A stretch of 64,000 nt of DNA from Phellopilus nigrolimitatus (taxonomy: Eukaryota; Basidiomycota; Agaricomycetes; Hymenochaetales; Hymenochaetaceae). The position numbers were made by a program, and so were the translations under genes. A model generated the notes under the pieces. That model was not told the DNA's origin and did no database searches. It saw only the letters and a list, made by a program, of their open reading frames with translations. Location: positions 1 through 64,000 of the forward strand of contig JAJOHG010000034.1 in assembly GCA_021029095.1 (NCBI GenBank). The letters are read 5' to 3'. This document shows positions 54,501 through 64,000 of the stretch, one piece after another. The first letter of the stretch is position 1. Every line of letters starts with the position of its first letter.

Positions 54501-57106
54501 ATGCTCTTGAGTTCGAAGAATACACTGTCCCACACAACGTCTGGGAAACGCTCAGAGAGCGCTGCAAGGGCCTGTGCCGCTGGTGTCCACACCGGCCTGA
54601 GGCTAACCTTCAGCTGCCCGAGAAGCCACGCTACGCACAGCTCCGCCGCCTTGGTATCGTTCTTATCGTTCTGCACAACCCGTCCTACACGCCCGATATG
54701 CAAAACGCGTTCACGCACGCCTTGCACGCTAAGTGGGGTGAGTTCGGCCGCCAGACATCGCTTTATGAGCTCTTCGGATGCACCAGGGCACAGCCAAGAA
54801 AAGCTAAGCAGTTCGAGGGAGCTGCGCCGGACGATATGGGAGTGCGATTTGAGGTTCTTGCATAGCTGGGCGACTGCGTCTTCGCGTCCTTCTACTGAGT
54901 CAGCACGTGCGTTTTGGCTAATAAAAAAAGGCAAAATAAGCCAAGAACAATTTGAAGAGGATGAAGAAACCGCTGTACCAAGATTTCGCAAGATCTGCGA
55001 TAGCATCCATAACATAGTCAGACCACGACCATTTCACGATTGTCATACATACAAAGGCCGTGCTGTCAAAATCTGGGAGGGAGAAGAGGCGTCTGCTCTT
55101 GGCGAGGACGCGGACGAGCTGGCCGAACACCCAAGTTTCGTTAGCCCAAGACGCTGAGTAGTCTGCCCACGTGTCGGCGCTTGCTAACACGAACTTCTGC
55201 GCAATTGAGAATATAGACGGAAGGACGTCGTGGGAGGAGAGCAGTGGTGCAAGGCAAACAATCTCCCGTAGCATGGCGACCTTGGGATCACATCAGGACT
55301 CAATGAGAATGAAAAAGCTACTTGACACTTACCGACTTCTCTGATACAGTAAAGGTTTTTAGCCACGTCCTGACCCACGTCGCCAGGCGCGCACGCCACG
55401 CGTCATCCGTGCTTTTCAGAACTCCGTCGCCGGCAAGTTTTGCGAGCACCCGCAGCACTTGCAAACATACTGTAGAGTCCCGATCCTCTTCCGCGCCAGT
55501 TTCGAGGAGCACAGGGCAACCTTTTACGAACGGGGTTTGCGCAAATTGGCTAAACCCCTTCCAGCCCGACTCGTGCAGCGTGCCCGTCAGTGAGACCGCA
55601 AGCGTAGGTTCTTCTGCCCATGTATGTTCAACGGAGCGGCGGCCTGCACCCATCCACACGGCCAAGTCCGCAGAGGATGCACAGAGCGCTGATGTTGTGA
55701 CAGCCAGCAGTGGCGCATAAAGAGTCTGTTCGTATGCTAGTTTCACGGAGTTGTCCAGGATTTGCGACAACTGTTTTGCTGTAGAGGGTGACTAGTCAGA
55801 ATATTGTTTCTACACCCTCCGCATGAAATGAGGCCTCACAGGAGAGCCGCGAGCCATGCCGTACTGAACATGGCACTGCAAGGACATTGAGCATTCTCCT
55901 GGCATCTTCTGAGTTACATCCAGCATCCGTTATAGACACAAATTTCTGCAGAAGCTGATCCGCGGCGGGAGAAAATTGCTCTGCTTTCGCACAATGATGT
56001 ATCAGTGCAGTAAGAAGCCTCCTAAGGAGTTTTTCGACGGATTCGAGCTCGTCCGCATTTCCTGTAAGATAATAATCTAAACAAGAGCCAACTAATGTTG
56101 GGGCACATGTATGCAGAGTTTGAGCTACGCTCTATTCGATTTAATCTTATTGAACGATCCGCATGAGAAGTAAAGCGTGACTAACCTTCGAAGCAAATAC
56201 CAATGACCATGCTGCGACATCATCCATGCCATTTCCGGAAGAGATCATTAGCTCGACGCATCGGTGTCGATTATCTTTCTTTAGGCGACGAAGAACAGAT
56301 GACCAGACTTCCGCAACAGCGCGTTGAACCTCCGAGTTACATTTTTCAAGGTTTGCTGCCAGACGCGTCCAGGTAGCATGCAGGATGTCATTTCTGGACG
56401 GGGTAATAGCTTCACCTAAATTTGAAACCGACGGAAGTAACAAGTGCTTGAAGACAGAAAGCAGTGTCGCCAGAAGAGCAGACAAAGACTCCGGAGAGAT
56501 GCGGCGTGGCAGAAACGAGAAAAGTTGCGAGATAATCGTATCATATGCGGGTAGGAGTGTAGTGCGAATGTCCTCTACAAGCTTTTGCAACAAACTAATC
56601 GCAGATTATTGTATAAAAAATCAGATGGAAGAGGGGTTCACTCACTCGAACAGTGCCTTCAGCGCCTCGTCGTCTGATCTACCAGCGCATTCTAACCACA
56701 GATCTGTCACCTCCCTCCAAGAGTGCACAAGCAGGGGCAGAGACCTGGACAACGGAAGCACCTTTTGCGCAAACGAGATGAAAGTTGGCGAAAGGTTAAG
56801 CTGCATCCAGTGCGATAGAGCTCCATAGAAAAGACAGGCCTCATCCTGTCATACAGATACCAATGCAAACAGTTAAAAGTGAAAGCTATTAGCTGCAGCC
56901 AGTTGCGTACCTCGAGTGCCTCGTCGATCTTCGACCTCGTCAAAGCTGATGGAGCATGAATGTCTTTCAATTGTTCATTGTACGACTGATGCTAATAGCA
57001 ATGAAAGCCAGTTGTCGAACCGTTCCAAACTAGACTTTGCAATGCGACGTGCACGTACCTTGAACCGCTTCACGCGATGTCCCTTTTCTTCTTCTGAATC
57101 TGACAT
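48582..57106 (-). CDS. UTP20: U3 snoRNP protein Utp20 (DRIM family HEAT-repeat protein)
   Basis: Utp20 is a giant alpha-solenoid protein of the 90S pre-ribosome (SSU processome) in the nucleolus, needed for 18S rRNA maturation. The ATG ends at 57106 (MSDSEEEKGHRVKRFK), a typical acidic then basic start. About 20 short introns separate HEAT-like exons. The DRIM region includes VSILAHPDRALQTTALSCIL, LLLDDTKWRDELTALEVQAL and VPVFIRLFFGMMRERG near 53.8-54.0 kb. Later segments include GLQIVKNLFYIGKCFLVIPT, an acidic loop (DDEDEDEDDISDGEE) and QVKVGTTKF-type text. The C-terminus is basic (MHKNVNKKESRKRKNSDF). A GTGAGT donor there and a GACAG acceptor add a last small exon, DHKIRMKFSKRRKTAAE, with the stop at 48582; without it the frame would stop at 48701. 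The deduced length of roughly 2,450 residues fits the family. Confidence 0.92.
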
Positions 57107-57418
57107 TTTGTAAGTTATATAATTACAAGACCGTTTACTTCAGAACTATCTTTATCTCTTCATGAACTGTTGTTGTTATCTGGTTGTGGTTACGCTCGTT
57201 GAAGTCGTCGTGAATGTCGAGTACGACGAGCAGGATCCTGAGACTGCACAAAATTTTGAGATGTGATGACGTAATCACCGCATAATTTTTGGATGGGCTA
57301 CAACCTTTCAAGGGCAACTGTCGGTAGCGAGCACAACTCAGACATTCATTTCTGCGACTTCTAAGGGCAGCTAGTACCGCAGCATAAAACAAGAGCGATA
57401 CGTTGTGGTTCCTTGACG
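57107..57418. promoter_or_regulatory. Bidirectional promoter region of UTP20 and GCN1
   Basis: The two start codons face away from each other with 312 bases between them. No TATA box is obvious on either side, which is usual for housekeeping genes. TGACGTAATCA at 57265 resembles an ATF/CREB or Gcn4-type site and could serve either gene. Confidence 0.55.
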
Positions 57419-60400
57419 ATGGGCAAGCCCGACATCGAGTCATGGATCGCATCGACCTCGGCCCCAAACCGCGATCTCGACAATGATGGCGACCTTGAGG
57501 AGTCTGGCTTTAGCTGGGAGCAGGCTCGTGGCGACCTACCAGCGTTCTTGCAACGCGCACAGAGACGCCTTTTGTCTAGCAAAACTAAGGAGCGAACCTC
57601 TTTCTTGACGGAAACCTTGCTGCCTCTAGTAAAAAGCTCTGGTACGTACATACTATTTTCTAATACTTTGTGAGTCTACGAAACATCCAGGCTGTTTGCT
57701 GATATTGCCATAGATCTGTCAAACGCAGAAGCCTTGAACACCTTCCGTGTAGTTATTTTGACGTATCCTCGTTATATTGATCAGGCCTCACGGAAGGCCG
57801 TGGAGGACGTAATCAAAGAGCTCGTCAGTCACGAAGATGGAATAGTAGAGCAAATTATTGGCTGGATTCGCACGGAGGCTGGAAGGATATGTGAAAAGGG
57901 CATTTCAAGGTACGTTTATTATTTGCAGATCGTTCAAACGGGAGCTGAGCTTTCAAAAGGTCGTCAGCCCCTGCCAATCGGTTTGTACTTTTAAGATGGT
58001 GCTGTGTCATCTATACTGTCGACACCAAGTCCAGGTCGACTTTGGAAAATTCAAAAGAATGGAATGCACTTGTGGAGGCATTGGCCTTCTTGCTCGATTC
58101 ACTTCTTGATGCCAGCACCCCTACGAAGCATACGCTTCGAAGGACCGCAGTCACGAGCACGCGGCGCGCTCTGCGCTCTGTGAGCCACACTGTGCCCTTC
58201 TCTTTCAGTTGAAGCTCTAAACGGCATTCGTTTAGTCTCCAGATAACATTCCCTTAGTTATCACGACCACACTCGCCCTCTCCAAGACAAACGCAAGTAA
58301 CGCTTTCCTCATCCCCCTCCTCTGCCTGGCTTGCGATGTGATGTACCACCTGAAGCACGTTCGTGACGAACTCAAGCAAGTTCCGGCTTCAATGCAGGTA
58401 CGTAAGATTACAAATTAATCTGCTGTGTACTCAAAAACATCGCAGAAAGACATACTTCAGCTGTATACCGCTTCTGTGTTGATGTCGAAAGCTCTTGTTG
58501 CAGCGCATGTCTTCGAGGCTTTCAACGAATTCATCCGGAGCTCTGTGTCTGAAGAGGACTTCAAGAGTTCCATCCTCCCGGTAATGGAGAAAGCATCGCT
58601 TCGGTCACCAGAAGTCGCGTTACCGGGTCAGTAAGCCAATCAAATCCATCGTCAACACCCAACTCACCCTTTCGCACAGTGATGACAGCGTTCTTTCGTG
58701 TGTATACGCACAAGATAGCCGACGACGTCTTTTGTCGTCTAGTCACCATCATTATGAACAGCTCCAAGTCGAGCAATCCGGCTACACGCGCAAACGCCGT
58801 CACGCTCCTTCAGGTCATTCTGCAGCACAACCCGGATGCGAGCAACGAGGAACACTGCCTCAACGAAATTATACTCCCTGTGAAGACAAGTAAAACGGCC
58901 GGCCCCGACCATCGCTTTGCGCTTTACTCAATGCTTACCTCGATCACGCCCGCGCCCGTCATCTCCGCTGTGATCGTCGAGAACACTCCAACGCTCCTGC
59001 TGAAGGAAACAAGCGATGCGGCCACGGCACGACTTACGGCGAATACTGTGCCTCACCTTGTCTTCCTCCTGCGAAACGATACACAGGCCCCGGCTGCTGC
59101 GCTCACGGTCATCGTGCGCGAAATGTCCGGCGCGAAACCTGCCCTGCGTCGCGCCGTATGTGCGCTGGCGGGAGATGTTTTATATGCGTGTGCTGAAAAG
59201 AACACAGCTACGAACGCCCTTGAAGCGTTTGCGGAAGCCGTCGCCCCCGCCTTTGAAGCGAACATCAAGGCTGTTGCAGCAAACCCTCTCGCGGCACCCG
59301 CTGGACCATTGGAAGGCTACATAGCACTGGCAAGTTTACTGGGCCCCATTTCCCGATATCGAAAATTCGGTAGCCCGCCCTTTTCTCTGCATGTGTGCAT
59401 TCCTGACGCTCCATTTTGTATTTTCTCTGTAGAGGACACGGTATCGCGCAATGCGACTGTCCAGGCGCTTGCAGGCACTCAGACAAAGCCATCTTTTCTG
59501 CTATGGGAGAAGGTTTATCAGAAGCTGAGCTCGGCAGAAGACGAAACATGGTTACTTCGCGCACTGTCAGCCGCGTTTGCAGCTCTAAAAAGCGAGCTGA
59601 AGAAGAATGAGAATATCCGGTTCGTGCTGTGTCTCTTCCCTGTTTTCCTTTAGTCTAAAACCTGCATTACCTCAAACTGTGACTCGCAGTGAGCACCTCG
59701 GTCTCGCGTTCATCTACCTCGGGACACAGAGCACCCACCTTGATGTCCGTCGACAGACAGTAGCGGTCCTGGAAGCCGAAAATGCGCGGTCGCCACAGCT
59801 CGTGAACCTCATGGTCCGTGATGCGATCCCCGTTCACCTTACTCGTCTGGCAGACAGAGAGAAGTCGTCGCTAGTATATTGCGGGCGACGAGTCTGCAAA
59901 GAAGCAGAACCAAGCTCGCAGCCTTGTGCCAATTCTCACTGGCGTGTGCGACGTTCACGGACGGCTGTCGAGCTCGAGGAGAAGCAGCGCCTCCTTGCGG
60001 ACCTTGTACTGCTTACTCATCAGTCAGATGTCTGTGAGTATTCTTTCGATCCCTTCGTATTTCATAATTTCGCTGATATAATGGGAAGGCGGGACGTCCC
60101 GACAATTATGGATCGACTTATGCCAACGAGCTAAGGTAGACCCACGCAACTTGATTGTGGATCAGAAAGATAGGCTCACGACGCTAGTTCTTTGCCAAAC
60201 ACTAAGTAATGTGAGCTACTAGTACTCTCACTTTATATGCTGTAGAGTGTATTGGCTCTCAAGGCTAATCTGATTGCATTGCTGAGGCTCGGGACGACGC
60301 GGTAACGACTCTGTCTTTCGTGGCACCAGACGTGATCATCCCAGTCCTCGTCACTCAAATAAAAGACGATCTAAGTCCATCGAAGTTCGCATCCTTCTCT

Positions 60401-63400
60401 GACGAACACATAGAGATTTGGAAGACGCCTGAGGGAACGCTGTATATCGATGGTAAGATTATAACTGCATCTGTGCTGGTGACAAACATTCTGGTGATTG
60501 TATCTGATTTTATGTCTTTCTTTCTCCATTAGTCCTATCATCGAATCAGAACCAAACAGTCCAGACGAAGGGAAAAGACGCGGCTATAGAGAAATGGGAG
60601 GCAGAGCTCCGTGCGTCCCTTGCATCCAAGAAGCCCACCAACGACAGCACCAGGGCCAAGGCACTCTCTAAGCAGGATAAGGTCCTTGTCGCATCGCAGC
60701 TTCGCACGGAGTCGGAGGTCCGAAAGAGAGTTGACAAGGTTTACAAGGACGCAAAACGCGGGCTCGATCTAATACATAGCGTGGTTGAGGCTAGGGTGGA
60801 CGATCTCGGGGTGTACTTTTCCGACGTTGTGGTACTGCTCCTCGAGGGTATTGTTAGAGGTGGCGCGGCGCTACTCGGGAAAGATATTTTCGATGGGTAT
60901 CTGGTGAGTAATTTGTTTTGCCAATATGGAAAGTGTGTCTAAAGAAGGCGTAGGGCCTTGGACGGTTTTGCGCGGAGCGGCTCGAATCGTTGCATACCTG
61001 GATCGGTGTTGCAACGCTGAGGTGTCGCAAAAATGAACTGGTGCCTGAGGAACTCCAGGTTGAGCCATTGAATGGTTAGTGATAGTCAGGCACTTTGTTC
61101 TAGACTACGTGATATTGATTCCTTGATCGTACCAATAGCTTTGGTACTTCGTATCCTCTATAGACTACGCTCCTTATCCGAGCAAAGTATATTCGACGGG
61201 ACAACATTCTCATATTTATCGCCGCTCCTGACTTGCGTCATTCAAGATGGTGAAAACCTCATAGGAGGTGGAGAGGATGATGATGAGCCCCTGGAAAGGG
61301 TGGCACTGGCTATCAATATCATCAATTTCCACGTCGCGGAATGTAATTGTTTCCAATTCTTTGATTTCTACCTAGCTGACATATTTCTCTCACGCCTCAG
61401 TCGCGGACCACAAGTTCCCTCGGTCTCAGACGATCTCAGACCTGTTATACGTCATTAAGAAGCATCCAACGCTTGGGAAGGATTCATCGTCTGCACTGAT
61501 CGCTCTAGGCGAAGCTATCCATGTCAATGCGACGCTCGAAGAGATTGATGTCCTTGTCAAGAGTACTCTCGCATCGGAAGTTTATGTCCGAAATTCTGCT
61601 CTTCAATGTCTCCAGGTTTGTGATCCGAACTGAAACTCAATTGATTTGTTTTTGTTTTCTTTCATACTCATGTTTTGCCTCTCGAAGGCTCTCGATGTCA
61701 CTGACCTAGATTGGAGTCCTGAATTATGGATTGCGTGTTATGACAATGACCAACAGAATGCACGGATGGCACGTCATCTGTGGGAAGATAATGGTTTGGA
61801 TGTGCCAGAGTCATTTTTCTCCGACTTGCGGTCTTTCCTTGGTGAGCATACCACCATGACTGGCATTTTATTTTGCCGACGTTTTCATGTTTTCCAGTCC
61901 ACGAACATGCTTGCATTCGAACTAGTTGTGCAAGCTCTTTCACTGAGGCAGCCTCACAATGGCCGCAACAAGTGCCGACAATCGTTAACGCGCTTCAAAA
62001 CTTCTATCGAGAGAAGGTAGAATAATCTTACTACTTGATGTTAATTCTTGCTGACTTTGACGAAGGCAAAGGTTACTGGCCCTGAGTTTGATGAATACGT
62101 AAGTGTTTTCGTATCGTTATTCTAACCGATTACACAACTTTACATCTTCCGTGAAGGGCATCCTGATTCTCCGATCAGTCGAAGCGACCGACCCTTGGCC
62201 TGCTCGTCTAGCTATCGCTCATTCCTTCGAGGCACTGGCACCTCTATTTCCTGAGGATCTTATTGAGTCCTTCTTCGAGTTCCTGATTACAGAAGAAGCT
62301 CTTGGCGACACGATTCCGGAAGTGCGCTCTGGCATGCTCGACTCCGCCTCTAAGGTTATAGATCAGTATGGCATGAAGCGGCTGCCCGTCCTCATCAGCA
62401 TGTTCGAGACGCACCTGGCGTCAAGCACGCCTCCGACGGAAACCGCCGACCATGTGAAAGAGGCGACTGTTATTTTGCTCGGTAGTACGGCCCGTCACCT
62501 AAATACCGAGGACCCGCGCATCCCGGGAGTAGTGGCACGCTTGGTTGATGCACTGAAGACGCCATCAGAGCAGGTACAGGTCGCAGTGTCTGAGTGCTTG
62601 GCCCCATCTCGTCAAGTTAATTAAGCCTACGATCGCGAAGCTGGTCGAAGAGCTTTTGCATGAGCTTTTCAATGCCTCGAAATATGGCGAAAGAAGAGGC
62701 GCTGCGTATGGTCTTGCCGGCGTTGTTAAGGGCGCAGGCATTGCTGGGATAAAAGAATTTGACCTTATTGAGCGTCTGCATTCTGCACTGGAGGACAAAA
62801 AGCGCTATGAACCTCGACAGGGTGTCATGTTCGCTCTAGAGACTATGTCTGCTACGTTGGGTAGGAACTTCGAGCCCTATATTATTGAGCTTCTGCCATC
62901 GTTACTCGCCTCCTTCGGAGATGCGACACCAGATGTACGAGAGGCTACCGAGGATGCCGCAAAGGTCATTATGGGTAACTTATCTGCGTACGGTGTCAAG
63001 CGTATTCTCCCGTCTTTACTGTCTGGTCTCGAAGAGAAACAGTGGAGAACGAAGAAGGGTTCAATTGAACTTCTTGGGACGATGGCGTTTTGCGCCCCAA
63101 AGCAGCTGTCTATTTCCCTGCCGACTTGTGATTCCCCGTCTCACGGAAGTCTTAACTGACTCACATGCGCAAGTCCGGGCAGCGGCTAACAGAAGCCTAA
63201 AACAAGTTCGGCGAGGTGATCAGTAATCCCGAAATTCAGTCACTGGTCCCGGTATTGTTGAAAGCTCTTGTGGATCCAGGTAGAACACCAGGAGCCATGA
63301 CGTCTCTCTTGAAAAAGTCCTTCGTACATTATATAGACTCTCCTTCTCTTGCCTTGGTTAGTTATCACATTTGCCTTTATATTTCTGTTTGTATTTGTGC

Positions 63401-64000
63401 TCATGTTTACTCTCACAAGGTCATTCCAGTTATCGAGAGGGGTTTGCGAGAGCGAGGAGCGGACACGAAGCGAAAGGCAGTGCAAATTGTTGGTAACCTC
63501 GCCTCTTTGACAGACGCGCAAGATTTCATTCCGTATCTCTCGAGACTGCTTCCTCTAGTTCATGTTGTTCTCGTCGACCCTGTCCCAGAAGCTCGCGCAA
63601 CTGCTGCAAAAGCCCTCGGAACTCTCATTGAACGTACTCGGCGAAGAACAGTTCCCAGACATGGTTCCTGGTCTTCTGCGCACCCTAAAGACGGACACAT
63701 CTGGTGTAGATAGGCAAGGTGCTGCACAAGGATTGAGTGAGGTTCTCGCTGGCTTGGGCATGGACCGCCTGGAAGCTCTACTTCCCGACATTGTCTCCAA
63801 TGCTCAATCACCAAGAAGCACAGTTAGGGAAGGCTTCATGTCTTTGCTGGTGTACTTACCGGCTACGTTCGGCGCGAGATTCCAACCCCACCTTACAAAG
63901 ATTGTTCCTCCCATTCTCTCTGGGCTATCAGATTCTGAAGAATATGTTAGAGAGGCAGCCATGAGGGCTGGTCGTATGATCATTTCGAATTACTCCAACA
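57419..64000 (+). CDS. GCN1: Gcn1, activator of the eIF2alpha kinase Gcn2 (3' end outside the window)
   Basis: Gcn1 binds translating or stalled ribosomes and activates Gcn2 in the amino-acid starvation response. The ATG is at 57419 (MGKPDIESWIASTSAPNRDL). Exons give LPAFLQRAQRRLLSSKTKER, VILTYPRYIDQASRKAVEDV, MTAFFRVYTHKIADDVFCRL and long HEAT repeats (PGPDH-to-LLKETSDAATARLTANTVPH), then the part related to eEF3: ATDPWPARLAIAHSFEALAP, KYGERRGAAYGLAGVVKGAG, LPSLLASFGDATPDVREATE and DRQGAAQGLSEVLAGLGMDR. The frame is still open at 64000 in REAAMRAGRMIISNYSN. By comparison with yeast Gcn1 (about 2,670 residues) this is just past the eEF3-like region, so the Gcn2-binding part lies beyond the window. 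Introns are short; exon ends between 58100 and 58330 and near 60200 are approximate. Confidence 0.93.

Overview
The window is nuclear DNA of a filamentous basidiomycete, most likely an Agaricomycete. Genes carry many short introns (about 45-70 bases, GT...AG). The gene families (GCN1, UTP20, Ctk3, a cerato-platanin, Sld7-like and expanded F-box, BTB and dynamin-like paralogues) are fungal, and the cerato-platanin and paralogue pattern fits Agaricomycetes. All exon joins below were made by hand from splice signals and reading frame, so gene borders are firm only where stated.

Layout. 0.5-15.4 kb holds scattered single genes: a small membrane protein, several unrecognised proteins, an F-box gene with a damaged middle, a BTB gene (7.1-7.9 kb), a broken dynamin-like fragment (9.1-9.9 kb), a LYR-like mitochondrial protein and an Sld7-like replication protein. 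15.8-30.1 kb is the most dynamic part. It holds seven BTB/POZ genes or pseudogenes plus a BTB 3' relic. Five of them (19.0-30.1 kb, all + strand) are recent tandem copies that share promoter and intergenic modules. They are interleaved with decayed coiled-coil gene copies, an orphan promoter and a non-autonomous hAT-like transposon whose paralogous empty site is present in the same window. 30.3-34.8 kb holds a PfkB-family sugar kinase, a geranylgeranyl diphosphate synthase and tRNA-Thr(AGU). 35.2-45.4 kb holds a small displaced piece of the UTP20 last exon, a large unknown gene with an apparent homopolymer frameshift, and a tandem pair of dynamin-like GTPase genes.

46.4-64 kb is conserved core: a secreted cerato-platanin, the CTD-kinase subunit Ctk3, the 8.5-kb ribosome-biogenesis gene UTP20, and the 5' part of GCN1, which leaves the window. 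UTP20 and GCN1 are divergent and share a 312-base promoter.

How it fits together. The right side is housekeeping: transcription elongation, ribosome assembly and the amino-acid starvation response. The left and centre are accessory. F-box and BTB proteins are typically substrate adaptors of SCF and CUL3 ubiquitin ligases, and dynamin-like GTPases act on membranes. All three are present here as duplicated, partly decaying families. The best candidate for something undescribed is the BTB array, where promoters, bodies and tails appear to be shuffled by unequal recombination, giving new C-terminal tails (24.5-25.0 and 26.7-26.8 kb). Its function is not shown by the sequence.
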